Assembly: GCF_001186125.1 (NCBI RefSeq)
Contig: NW_014040225.1
Coordinates: forward strand, 55,026-78,230
Direction: 5' to 3'
Length of the DNA stretch: 23,205 nt
Source of the DNA: Sphaeroforma arctica JP610
Taxonomy: Eukaryota; Opisthokonta; Ichthyosporea; Ichthyophonida
Position numbers and translations under genes: made by a program. Below are positions 1 to 13,200 of the stretch, piece after piece; within the stretch, counting starts at the first letter, position 1; the number at the start of each line of letters is the position of its first letter. Under the pieces are notes generated by a model, which was given only the letters and a program-made list of their open reading frames with translations, was not told where the DNA came from and did not search any database.

Positions 1-3000
1 GAAAATTATCCAATAAAGAACAGCTAGAGGTACGCCCTGTGTGATCGAGGATATTTAGGCTCTTAACAAGAGGCAGTCCCGATCATTCTTACACAAGCTA
101 CCACTGCTAAATCCTAACTGACTAAATTGTATTTTAGTTTAATATAGTTTAAAACCTAGTAATTTCCATCGAAGTTTACAGGGTAGAGGCACGTTTCGAG
201 AGAGGGCGGCTGGTATAGCCCTCTATCGAGGGGCGAGTAGGGCGCTGGCCCGTACTCTTGGTTGTATGGCTACTCCAGATTTTACTGAAAGTAAATTAGC
301 TGTATAACCCCCTAAGATTTGCTTCTCCAAGGTGACAGGTTTGGAAAGATGTCAGTTTGTGGGTTATAATTGACAGGTTGAGTTATTGTCAGTTATATCA
401 AATATTTTGACAATAGTGTCAGACAATAATTGGAGACAATATGTGTATATTTGTGTAGTAACAGCAGCAGTCATACTTAATATTAACTAGAGGGATGAGA
501 TGCTTGAAGACACAGTCAAGATGGTGCTATGACATGAGCACAGCGTATGAGCAGAACATATCGTTAGCCCAAATGAGGTAAGGGATTGAATGACTGGATC
601 TGGATGGATAAGAGAATGATCGCACATTGACTAAGGCATATGTGATGAGGCACTAATGAATGTATACGTGTAACGTATCTTGGCACCTGTAGTGTTCTGA
701 AGAAGCATGTGAACATGCTATATGTACGCAGGAGATTCATATTAAGACGTGGGGAGGTCAATTGGGTACAAATTGCCGATTGGATAGGCAGGAGGTGTGC
801 GCAAATGGTATAAATAGTAAGGTGTACAGACTTAGAAATGACAGTTAATGTGGAGTCCAAAAACACGTATAATCAACTGTAAAATAAACTAGGGTTTACC
901 ACCACTTTGTACATTACTTTTAACTATAGCGTACAATAAAATTGCCTATTATTGACTAATATTGAGCAGAAAAGGCGTTTTTTTTTTCGCCACAAAAAGA
1001 GGCTTTTTTCACTATCTGGTTGTTTAAAGACAAATTTCCAAGGCCCAAGTCCAGCCCCGATTTTTTCCTTCCTCATTAGTGGTATTCATTTTTAATCCCG
1101 GTTGGTTATTGAACGCTTTTTTTATGTTTATTTGAGATCCCTGACCCTAATTTTCCGTCCTGATACCGGTTTGATCGTTAAACGCTAAGCCCTAAAACAA
1201 ATCCTTGTCCAAACCCGAAAAGTCAAAAGTCCAAAAATTCTGGTCCACAAGGTACACTAGAAGCTCTAATCCCTACTCAAAGTCTAAGACGAAGAATCTC
1301 AGCATAGTATCAACTATTAGCTCTCGGCTCAAGTCAAAGCCTACGATTCAAGTAGTCTTAGCAATACTCCTCTATCCTTGTCTAATCATTTGTGTAAAAG
1401 TCTGAGGATTGCAAACTACTATACTACTCTATTTATACAATTTCCGACAGACCCGTAGCGGTCTAAAGGTCTATGACTAAGCCTAAAAGTCTACGCAATG
1501 TCTACAAACTTAAGCTCTAACATTTTCGCGAATCCTCTCTAGTTATACGTTTCGTCTTTTCGGAGAGTCGCGTGATACTATCTCATCAAAACTCATTTGT
1601 CACTTTTTTTTGGCATTGTGTATTGAAATTTGTAGAATTGTTCTAGACCAAAAAAAACCCCCTCCTAAATATCGATACAAACCGAGAATCCCAATATTCT
1701 CGATTAGGAATTGCCCACCCAGCTTAAAAATTGTAGCCTCTTCGCGGGGAAGGAGTCAGCATCAATAGTGAAGTTGCAGATCACACTGATACGCCACTTG
1801 AAGCTCTTCAGGCTTGCGGTTTCAGTCTGATTTGCCTCTGCTCAACGCTGGGTCTAAAGCTCTTCAATCCTCGAAACAGAGCTTTTGCAACATGGTGAAG
1901 AATAAATGCTGCCACGACGACACGCGTTCACATCGCGTCAACTATAAATCGATTTGCTACGTGTAGTTCGGTACCCCCACAACCCCACTACGATACCCTC
2001 CTACGTATCCTGGGTTATGTCTCTGGCAATGCATCCTTTGTGCTCAGCTACCGCCGCAAGACTGCTAGCCAAACTATGGGTGACATGCTTTTATCGTAAA
2101 ACGACTCTGTACACGACTGCCGAATCACACGTTCCGCCCGCGATAATCGCATCTTATCGCGTTGAAATCCAGAACCCTGATCCTTTTGAAAGCGTGCGCG
2201 GCTTTTCCTTCCGGTCGCGATTTTTTTTCTTCAGTGATCGTTCATACTCGCCTGCTCTTTTTCAGACACAATAGTACCTTTGGCTATTGCATCGAAAATT
2301 GTGAAATTGTACTCGGATCCCTTAATTACATTCTCTTGGAAGGGCATGATCTTCATGCTATAAATTGTCTCAGATGTCCTGCACACCAACGTGGCGGCTT
2401 GAGCCCCTGCTAGTGGTGTGTCGGTCGAAACCCTGGTGGGTTTGTATGTTGACCCTATACCGTCTGCAGAAGAGTATGGCGTTGCGCCACAATGCCGAGG
2501 ATCGCCACTTTGTCTAGTGGTGCTATATCGACCACGTAGATGTAGTATAAGTGCATGGTTGTCCTGTATGGCTAAGAAATATACCTAGCTGGACCGTCGT
2601 ATACACCCCATACTTTGAAGATAGCTTGAGCGGCCCATCATGCGCCCTCAATATTTCTTCGGAATCATCCGCTGCGCGAGTCCATCCACTTGGACAACCT
2701 TAGTGTGTATCATCAACGGGAATGACCCGTTACCGCGGTACAATTATAATAATGACCAACCGAATCACACACTTTTCGTCCTTCGAGTAGTCACTCAAGC
2801 TGCGTAGTTCTTCTAACAGTCGTAAGTCGTAATGCCCTGGGCCTATCTTTTCTAATATAAAACATTCTGACCGGTAGTGATCCCCACCCACAGATGTCAC
2901 CTTTATGTGTAGGAACCGACCCACTCCTGGCAGGTGAGCGACAAGTACCTTGTAATTCGCCAGCGCTCCTGGATCGTGACCGCGCACCTGCTCTATTTTC

Positions 3001-4967
3001 GTAGCTCTTGTTTTGATTGCCGAGTGATCCACTGTGCTGCACTGAACCTTCCCGTTTACCTCAGTATTGTACATCGCGCTTTCATACTTAGTGCTGAGTG
3101 CAAATGCTAGGCAGCATAACCGCCTACTGACGTATAGATAGTGATGAAGACGCTCCTTACGTTCAATTCAAGGCACGTGGAGAACATATACAATACTAAT
3201 TTGTCAAATTCTGCTACCACCCGTCCTAGCTTGCACCCGCGTGTTTGCACAGCGCCATTATTTGGTTCTTCCATAGGTGGCTCGCCTAGTAGGGAAACCA
3301 ACCACTTATATGAACTGTACATTAGAATAAACCTGTTGTTTAGAATATTTTGATGAATTTCCTCAAGTGACAACTACTCTGACCGTGCGCTCAAATCGTA
3401 TGACTTCATAATACGTCGAGTCCCAGTCGTTACATTTTCTAGTGCTGCGTCCAACGCAGCAATTCTCTACTTTGCTAACTCGCTTAGCTCTGTGTCGCCT
3501 TCCTTACCAGTCGATGTACCCGCTCGTCCCTCTCGCATTGCTCGTAGTCGATCCTCATTTATGAGGCTTGCACTCTCATCTGACAGTCTTCTTGAACTCA
3601 CCGCACTATCTTTTCGTCCAGCTACCAACGATGGAGCATTCTCGTAACATTGCTTGTACGTTGACGGGGCAGAACTCTAATTCTCCTCCTCGACCAGTTT
3701 CATTGACAGCTGAAGAATAATCGTACGCACACCAATTAACGTCCTTCCACTGTGATGAAGTTAGTAAAAGTATCCCTTCAGCCTGGTAGCCCATCCCTGC
3801 ACTTATATACTATCGCCTTTGTTGAACATGTTTGCGCAAGGCTCAAATGTTCGTATAATATTATGTTCCGCGTGCGTCACCGTGGTCTTACTGATGATCT
3901 TAGAACTTAATCGGTACTCTACTTCTGGTCCCACCTGTCGCATCCGCAGAGCCAGACACTGACCGGTACCCGAACAAGTCTTCTCCTGTGGTCTCAGCAT
4001 TATTTCATATACTTTCGTTGCCTTGGCCTCATCTCATTTACTAAACAATGGGTGCAAGAACGACGAATACCACCGTATAATTCTTCCACTGTTTTAGCCC
4101 CTTACCGCCTGACTTGATTTTATCACTCGACCCGGTGTTATCGATAGGTAGTCGTAATAAACAAAAACAGTCAAAATAAAATTTGGCGCTAACTTTCGTG
4201 TGCGTTAGATATTCACTCTATGACCAACAATTTCGGTACATCTAACTGTAGAGGTCAATATACTTATAAAATGACAATGCACAAGCTTGTTAACTTCAGT
4301 TTATCAGGTGTGCCCCCGAGTTCACTAGTTGAGTGCTCGGAGGCACCTTGGTATTCATTCTCATATCCTAACTATCCTATCCCCGGATAGCTTGTCCGAT
4401 CCTCCAGGATCTTCTCCGACCTTGTTGTCCATCTTGTTGTATGAGAACTCCTCTCATGCCTCCTGACGAGGCAGGTGCAACTAACCAGGACTAGTGATAA
4501 CCATACAGTGTCCATCCTTCTTCCCTTGGCGCTCACCTCATTCAATAAGCTGTCCTCTTCATTCATAACATTTACCTCCTGGTTGACCACTTGTCCCCAT
4601 GTGTCATTCTTTCGTAGTTCGGTATTGATAGGTCCGAACTCTTAGTCGTGTCGGTCGCTAAATGAGTATGAAATACCAAATAGAGATCCAATAGACACTC
4701 GATATTATGCCAACCTAATGGAGAAATAGGGCTGCCCGATTCTTAATGAATAGAAGTCGGACAATTTTCAGTTGCAGCGTATTTGCCAACTGAATATGCA
4801 ACATACTTAAGAAATTTTGAACACGAGGCTTACTTTGTGATGTTTCGTTACAATATTCAACTCGATATTTTGTAAGGAATATACCAAAAATATACAACAA
4901 TATTTTCTCATGCCAATATTTCTTCCAAATCCTGAAGTTAGCAAGACAGGCCGAAATATGTAAAAGG
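1..4967. other. Long stretch with no supported gene
   Basis: No open frame here has recognisable homology, good codon structure or a chain of phase-compatible splice sites. The first 960 bases are AT-rich unique-looking sequence with a short GC-rich dyad near 218-236 (GCCCTC, then GAGGGGC). Positions 960-1700 contain several T and A runs and pyrimidine-rich plus-strand sequence. Positions 1740-2700 are of mixed composition. Positions 2700-4600 are listed separately as a possible relic. I see no tRNA or rRNA. Confidence 0.5.
2700..4600 (-). mobile_element. Possible old mobile-element relic, family not identified
   Basis: This block is richer in G and C than its surroundings. Read on the minus strand it gives a series of short open segments with charged, helix-like composition (for example near 3430-3600, 3107-3373 and 2730-3074), spread over more than one frame. 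Such a pattern is typical of a decayed gag-like or other element-encoded gene. I found no terminal repeats, no zinc knuckle and no polymerase motif, so the family cannot be given. If it is an element it is broken in many places and old. It could equally be unrelated non-coding sequence. Confidence 0.2.
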
Positions 4968-5345
4968 AGTGCAATATATTCTTTGTAATGGAATCTACTA
5001 AATACACGAAGTATATAATACCCTATGTAATGAAATCCACACAATACAAGAAGTACGATATATTCTATGTAATGAAATCTATTAAATACAAGTACAATAA
5101 ATCTATGTAATGAAATCTACTAGATACAAGTACAATATACCCCAAGTAATGTAATGAAATCGACTAAAAACAAGAAGCACAATATACTCAATGTAGTGAA
5201 ATCTACTCAAGACAAGTACAATATACTCTATGTAATGCAATGAAATTGACCAAACAAAAGATGTACAATATACTCTATGCAATGGAATCTACTAAATTTA
5301 AGAAGCACAATAAACCATATGTAATGAAGTCTACCAAATCAATAC
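4968..5345. repeat. Minisatellite, about nine copies of a 38-46 bp unit
   Basis: The sequence repeats a unit of the form AGTACAATATACTCTATG, then TAATGAAATCTACTAAATA, then CAAGA about nine times. Copies differ at roughly 10-25% of positions and by small indels; two copies have an extra GTAATGTAATG-type duplication. The array lies about 220 bases past the stop codon of the muniscin gene, beyond its likely poly(A) signal, so it is probably intergenic. The divergence between copies suggests it is not young. Confidence 0.85.
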
Positions 5346-5443
5346 ATACTCGTTGATTTCCTGTTCAGCTGTGTCCTGTGTCGGGCTAAGGTCGGTCCTA
5401 CCACCCAATATAAATGCCTGAATATTTTTTTCAGCGCACATAC

Positions 5444-5449
5444 TTTATT
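5444..5449 (-). terminator. Candidate poly(A) signal of the muniscin gene
   Basis: TTTATT on the plus strand is AATAAA on the minus strand, about 120 bases downstream of the stop codon at 5568-5570. It is the first canonical signal I noticed after the stop. Placement is plausible for a 3' UTR of about 140 bases; no direct proof. Confidence 0.4.
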
Positions 5450-5567
5450 GGCATTAATACTGTCATATTAGGTACCTCTACGAAGCGACTAATGTGTATG
5501 ATAAGGAAAACAGATGTCATTAGAAACATTAATGTACGAAAATATGACAGTATTTATCTGCTAGTTC

Positions 5568-6144
5568 CTAGTTGTCACCGAAAGGATTGCTGACACCCCC
5601 CCTGCTGCTCTTCCGAGGCGGGGGTAGCTCTGGCGGCGACCCTAAAATGTCCTGAGAATTCCGTTGAGGTGGAGGGTGTGAGGGTGGAACAGATGACTTC
5701 CTCGGAATGATACTTTCATCCGCCAACTGGCTTTGAGCCGTAGCTGAAGCTTCGCCACTATCTCCGGTTTGGTTTGGCGTGATGCTCTTAGCGTCAACTG
5801 TATCTCCCGTCAGTGTCCCATAGGCGCCGGAGATCCCAGCGGAAATGAAATCGAAAGGCCCCGGGGCGGGTGCAGCTGCGGCGACTGCTGCAGTTGGGTC
5901 CATGCCAACGACACCTGGTTGGGCCATCCATGGTTCCTGCAGTGGCGGTTGTGGATCTTCACCGGCGTGTGTGTGATCCGGTTGTTTGCTCTCTTCCTCC
6001 TTTGACATAACCGTTTGTGGTGTCGTTTGTTCATCAGCTGGAGTGTCGCCCTGGACCTCCTTCGGCAAAGGCATTTTGCGCAGTGAGTTCACACGTGCAG
6101 AGGGCAGTTTTGGCACGGGCGCACCGGTTCCATCGGCGGATTCA
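5568..6144 (-). other. Muniscin C-terminal extension ending in NPF
   Basis: After the last strand of the mu-homology domain (AGKYISDF) the same exon stays open for about 192 more residues before the TAG stop. The tail is disordered-looking and rich in P, S, A, E and Q. It has an alanine-rich patch ([15 protein letters not shown]), two proline-rich segments ([11 protein letters not shown] and [10 protein letters not shown]) that resemble SH3 ligands, RKSS sites typical of basophilic kinases, and the final residues SNPFGDN. In animal and yeast muniscins the mu domain is at the very end, so the tail is unusual. There is no splice junction inside it, so it does not depend on intron prediction. 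Confidence 0.85.
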
Positions 6145-9100
6145 CTGGTGAAATCAGAAATGTACTTTCCGGCGGTTGTTTTCCTTATAACTTTCCTGTA
6201 TGAAGAAGGAGGTAGCCGAGATGAGAGGGTGAGATAAATAGCAATGGTACTTTGAAATTTTATGGGTTCGTTCGGTAGCAAACTGGAATAAATAAGCGTG
6301 CATACGATAGCACCAAAAGTGAAGTCAAGTGATCAAGATATCAATGACGAACACTTTGCAACGATGCTTTCGGATACGCCTGGGGTGCAGGTGCAAAGTA
6401 TGCTTGAAGTGACCATGGGGTCCAATTCTACAAAATTGAATTACAAATATGTATGAATCTCGAACTTCCATCAATTCCTCTATATGTACGCCATTTTGCC
6501 GGGTCTAAGCACACAATAGCCGGATATATCCTCAGCTCTCTACAAATTTTCAAATCGCACACGATACAAAATATCACCTGCAATTGATAGCCTCTGAGGA
6601 ATACAATCTACACAGCCAATCTCGTTTCTAACTTACAAGGCTCCAAAATATTCACGACCGAAGCTTATAGCGCTGCGTTTGCAATTTCACGTATACATAT
6701 ATTAATTGTCCCAGACTTTGCAACCCATGACTTTCTAAAATAGCTCATATAACAAACGTACAAGCACAGAAGCACTCTATCGATAAGATAGCCACTACTG
6801 AGCACTACAACTTGCTCGGAGTGCTCTTTTAAACCTCGATCGCTAGTTGAATATGTCACTGATATGTACTTAATTTTCTCAGGAAAAATACTGAAACGAT
6901 TGGACATTGGACAGCGATACCCACCTGAGTCTAAAATAGGCTGGGGCTTCCGCTGCATTCTCTAACACTGCACCTGACATAATTGAGCTGTTCGCGTGGA
7001 ATCGGACCATCGTCTTTGTCCTTTTGGACTTGCCATCCACTGAGAAGTGCGCCGTGATAGTCCCACCGGTGTTAGTGCTTCTATCGAGTTTCGGGATAGT
7101 CCATTCCAATTTCTAGATATGTATTTGAATCGATTGTTTTAGAAAACAAAGATATATGCATTAAAAATCAAATGGTTAGACGGAACTACACCCGAATACA
7201 CGTGGAGTATTTCTGAGGACAATGCAGTTTTCACAACCCTAAGTAAAAAATGAGTAATCTCTCGCGATATACAGAACGAGCACGGACTCCAGGATAGTCA
7301 TCGACTCTACCGCTATCTATACATATACAATCCGCCAAACTCCAGAATGTATATGCACCGCAGTGTTTCCAACAACAATCACTAAGCAGTCAAGCGACAA
7401 GTTGTACCTGAGTAGTTTCATCCCAATGTGCATCGGCTGCCTGACTATCGCACCCGGTCGCTTTATCACCCGCCATTTGCACCGCAATCTTCACGTCACT
7501 CAGTGCAAGCTCAGGTGCTCCTACGCTTTCGGAGTTGATTTTGTAATCACATACTACTTTCGTTTCGTTAGTTGCGCAATCCCACTGTGTATGCACCAAG
7601 AGCGGAACCAGGTCTGTACCGTTCTGCGACACAGACTGATATGTCATCAGTGTCAACCGGTAGCTTTTACCTACCATCTGTATACCCTGGGCCTAAAACG
7701 AAGAGACGAGGTGATTAGATGAAACCAACGCCACAGAAAAGACAAGATCGGTCAGGAGATAGGTGAGCAGATACCCCACTGGCATGGCTGATTACAAATA
7801 GAAAATCAGACGCGTTTCACACTTCAACATCTCGACGATTGTTGATACGAGATCTAAATCTGAACAGTGTCAGCATGCTATCACTTGCGTCTGGAATGAG
7901 AACAGAGAATAGACTACAAAATCGCATTTTTCAGGTTCCATACCGGTGGATTTTTCTTTTTGAGGGTAGCCATCAGGTCTGAAGCGGACACCTGCAGTGT
8001 CAATGTTTCTCCCGCTGCCAACTGCGCCAGTATGAGAAAGAAGACAAAGTACAAGTGAGTAATCCGTACTCAGAACGTGTGAGATCACCACAAGTGCATC
8101 AATTACTTTAAAGTACAGCTGTTCATATGACAAGCACTATAACATTACTTGTCTTCGAAAACCCGGTCATACACGTTAAAACAATGCAAGGGCATATAAG
8201 CGCGATCAGATAGAGAGACACTCTCCAGTACCTTCGAAGTCCCGCGTGATGCTTCCCGGAAGGCGGGATTCATAACAATTTGGCTTATAGACACCTTTGA
8301 GCTAAAGTTGAGCGTAAGCGGTTGCGACCTTTCAGCATCCTCTAATACCCTGTCATTTAAAAATAATAATGTTGTAGTCAGCTAAACAGTGCAGTTAAGC
8401 CAACAGAACGGTAAGAAACCGATGATGCGAGCTTCGGCAAATCCGATCTCGCGCACTTGTAGTTCAAGGGATTGTAAGTATACTCATCACAGATCGTGCG
8501 CGATGCGATTTATAGGGAATGCCAGCCATGTACATACCTCTCTAGACACTGGTTGAAGGAAAGCATCAACTTTCCTGCGAGAAGTGACTTTCCGACCTTC
8601 GCACCTATAATGTAAAATAAAAAGGTATAGCTTCAAGTAATTAGGGGATGTTTTTGCACACAAGATATGGATGTGCGAGGGCGCGGTTGTATGATGCAAC
8701 CGCCAATATCTCAGTTTAATACGAGTGTCGGTGTGTGTACATTGGTTGTCCCATTGTATTTTTGGTGCAGATAAGGTTTCCGATTAAACATGCATGGTGA
8801 ACCGCTTGAGAGTTTCGAAATGAAATTAGGAACTGAAGAGGCGCTTTTGTAGTGATAAGAAAAGAGCACTTCCTTTCTACACAAAACTGAACGCCAACAA
8901 CCTTTCTTTCAGTCCCAACGCAAAAGGCACCTGCTGATACCGGACAAACACATCAAGCAATGGATATATACAATTCTTTTTTAAGGCATACTTGAACTGC
9001 GTCAGAGTAGACACATACTAAAGTGTTCTGGGCGACTCCATGTCAACACAAAAAATTCACAATCGACTAAATAAACAGCACACGAGCTTGCAAATGACAG

Positions 9101-10219
9101 TTGGAACACCAAACAGACAGAGAAAGTGTTTGGCATGAAATTTTACCTTTAAAGTACACGTTACTGGTTTCTGTGAGAGCAGCCTGCATAGCCACGGCTT
9201 TCGACAGTTGCGCATCCGGATCAGCATCAGCTGTTGCGATGAACAAAGCAGGAGTGGTCGTCGACCTCGCCATCGCGGGTATTGATCCAGAACTATCCGC
9301 AATCGACGAGGAGCTCAAGGCGGGCGTCTGCTCATAGAGTCATTTGGGAGATATATTAATCAATACAAGCGAAGTCTAGTCGTTTACGACCTTGTAAGGG
9401 AATAGCAGAATAGCCAATCGAGCGAAGCTCAGTCGTTTACGACCTTAAAAGGCTCTAGAGAGTGGGGTAAATATGAAATGACGGAGCATTTCAGGCGTAA
9501 AATTTAAACCGAGTAGTGTAGTCTATAATTTCACAAATGCTTCGAGGTCAAAAGGTGCATCCGATAATATCTGATGAATCGTACGCATGCACTTACGTAT
9601 CAGAATGAATAGAGCTTCAGATATCTATATTGCAGTGGTACAAATACTGATGTTATGTTACAACATAAATGAATTTGTGCTGGTAAGATTCTCGGACATA
9701 CCTGACTCATAGCCTGTTCACTCTTCCATCTGGGTTCACCCATATCGAAAGGAGTATCATCTTGCTGTCGTTGTGGTGTATTCCTTTCCCTCCTCGCGCG
9801 ACTTGAGGGGGGCGAATTGATACTATCCAGCTTGAAGCTTGAATAATCTACATCTTCATTTATCTGCTCGTGCTCATCTCTTGGTCTATAAATAAGAGAG
9901 TAATTTGAGTAAACTGAAATCTACACAAATTGATATATATATATATACATATATAAATACCAACATACCATACATACATACAACACGTACAACATACATA
10001 CGTACATACACATACACATACGTAAACATAATCATATATACGTACTTATACTCCTGCATATACAGTTACAAATACAGATACATTTACATATACATGTACA
10101 TATACATATATATGAATAATATAATGTATTATATATATATATATATATGTACACATATATATATATGCATATAGATATATGTATATATATATATATACAC
10201 ACACACACATATATATATA

Positions 10220-10277
<58 letters not shown>

Positions 10278-13200
10278 CTTAAAAATATATATACATATAC
10301 TTAAAAATATATATACATATACATATATAAACATATACATATATATATATATATATATAGATATATATCTTTGCATATATTTGTATATATATATTACGTG
10401 CATAGTTCTGATGAATAGCTACTAAAAGCTGTGACGCAAGACACGTCAATAGTTGGACTGTTACTGGCAATTGATGATTTGAGATTCGAAACAGGATCAT
10501 GACTGTCTGCAAACTTGGCACGGCAATCGTGTTAAGAAAGAAAGCCACTGCAACCAATTTGTTCGTTTATAGCTACAACGAGATATAAAATAAATTTCTA
10601 GTGTACCCAGGGATTTCTCAACTACAATACCTTAGTCGGTAACGAAGAACAAACTGAAAATTAGTGTGCAAACACAGAACAAACCTTATTTTGACCATGA
10701 TTGCGGGCTTCCCCTTTTCTTCTTCGTCAGAGCTGTCTGAGAAACTGTCATCGGAACCTTGGTTGGCGGCGACCACCACCTGTGTGTGTCATATATCAAA
10801 GTTCAATAGAATAATGAGACTACCGACTACGTCTCTACAAAGTAGATGCTCGCGCATACACCCTCGAAAGGTACATAATCTAGGCTGAAATGCTAGCGGT
10901 GTACATGACGTGCAACCGCATAGTAGAAAATAGAGGACAGTCAACGGTCAGTATAATAAAAATAATGAACGACAGAGCACATCTACAAAAGCTATAGCAA
11001 GAGATACATAGATGATCTCAAATCTCCCGCGTCGCCAGTTGAGATATACCTGACTGCCACCATCGTCCACGAGGGCGCTTTGTGGGGCGCCCTGGGAATC
11101 GACTGGCGGCTCTGGGACGAACGCCAATCCCGATACATTGTTGTTATCTACTGGCATTCCAGGGGTGAGCCCGTCCTGGCCCATTTGCCCATACTCGCCA
11201 AATGGATTGTCCAGTTGTTCTGATGGGGCTGCCACAACACCCGCCGGTGCAGGCATGGACACGTTCACATTAGGATCGCCGGCGTTTGTATACGCAGTTG
11301 GGTTTGTCGCGGCAGACGTGCTCACGTCAGACGGTGTATAAAAACTGGAATCGGGGGTTGCTTCTGCAGCCATTTGGCTGTGCGTGTCTGTGGCTGTAGC
11401 TGAGTTTGTAGTCATGTTGGTATCTCCCGCAGCATAAGAAATGGGGATTGGTTCCTGAGTGTGGCGAGCATCCGTTGCAGACTGCTCGTTCGCGTTTGTA
11501 TTGGTTGTTGTGTTGGTTGTTGTGGTGGTGTGAGTGCTGTGGACGTCGTCCGGCATATTTGTGGTACTGTTGGCCTCGCCGGACAAGTCAGATTGCGAGT
11601 TCGCCTGGGGGTTCCCAAAAAGAAGTAAAACATTATATACAAAAGTATAAGTTGTAATAGAAGAAAACTTGTATTATAGTAAACAATATGTTTGCACGAC
11701 AAGGGACAGTATAGAACATAGCAAACGTGTGAGAGAACAAAGTGGAAATATGTGCTAGAATGATACGGAAGTACTGACATGGGATCAATTTTTTCACATC
11801 ACGCGGTGCAAAGGGCAGTGGCACGCCCCTCACTCAGAAATTGAACTCCCATTGTTAATGCACTTGGTGAGATTCAGTCAATCGCATACCGGTTCGTCTT
11901 TCTTCCCCTTCTTCCTCAGAGTCAACGACTTCGTCTTTCGTTTTAATGTGCCGAACATGTTGTGGCTTTTACTTGAACCTTTACTGTAATTGGATGGCGG
12001 GATCATCATTGTGTTTGAGGATTGGGGTGAAGGAATTATTGTAGCTGTGAAACTATCGGATATACTATATTGGACGGGTAGATTAGAAAAACGTAGCACA
12101 TACTCGCTCAAGTACTACAGCTCACGGCGGACTTTAAATGCACGCGAGCAAATGGCGAGTCATCATTGTAGCAGCAGGTCTCACTGCTAAATATGCCCTT
12201 GCTATTTACCTTGTTTTAAATGTACTAGAAAGTAGCAATAACCTCACCAACCTCCGACATCAGATTGCAACACACTTCTATGCAAACTCATTCATGATTT
12301 TCCCGTAGGTGATTAGTGATGGTGGAGTCCAACTGGGGTTGGATAAGTTGATAAAAGAAACAACTAGAAGGGTTTGCCAATTCAACGAACCTTACAGAAT
12401 GTTCTCTGTAAATAAATCCTTCAGCATACAGTAATCGAGTACACTGATCCAAAGGTACAATTTATCATTTCAAAAAGGATTCTACTACGGTGTACGTGCT
12501 AAAACGTTAACTACACAGAGTAGGAAGGTAATAGTATAGTAGCCTTCTCAGGAAAGAAATATTCATCTCAATTACTTAGTTTCATCTCAATTACTTTCTG
12601 AGCTTTTCTGAACATATGATAGGAGCATCACAAAGTATTCATCCAAACTTCAGCAGAAATATGCAACACAAGACAGAATAAGAGAGAATCTGAACGGTTT
12701 GTTGCCTCACCTACTCGTTTTCTCTAACTTGTCCCCTTTGCCCTTCTTGCCACGCACACTGCGTGCCTTTGAAACATCATTAGTCGAGGTCTGTTCAAAT
12801 GGATCTGCTGCATGCGGATCATCGAATCCTTGATCGGCCGCTATAAATATGCATCAAGCAATGGAAAACTAGTATCGGAGATCCGGGAATGATATTCAAT
12901 GAGATGATCTCCATCACCAACCAATGTAAAATCGAACAAGCAAAGTAACTCTATGTATACGTACAAGAAAAAGATGCAAGTTTTTGTTTTAAATACAATA
13001 CGTAAACGGGAAGGAATTACAAACATACAGACTTTTCCACTACACAAACATACACACATGTCCACACATACATACAAACATACCGGTAAGAAGGCACAAA
13101 CATACACATATATAAGTATATAATTGAAGGTATCTGGCTCCAAGATTCTTCGCACAAACATACCACCATCGAAAGGATCGCGAGCGTGGCTACTGTAGGG

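Noticed and set aside
564-866. Minus-strand frame of 100 residues
   Set aside because: Composition is hydrophobic and serine-rich without family motifs; nothing nearby supports a gene.
1954-2413. Two overlapping plus-strand frames of 106 and 83 residues
   Set aside because: No recognisable motif, no codon pattern and no neighbouring splice-compatible exons; they are probably chance.
4968-5345. Possible CRISPR-like array
   Set aside because: The units are directly adjacent and diverged without unique spacers, and the locus is eukaryotic; it is a minisatellite.
5769-6237. Plus-strand frames opposite the muniscin tail
   Set aside because: They are shadows of the minus-strand coding exon.
9905-10557. 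Long open frames of 89-123 residues on both strands rich in I, Y, T and H
   Set aside because: They are readings of TA/CA/TACA microsatellite, open on both strands at once, and lie within an intron with good splice sites.
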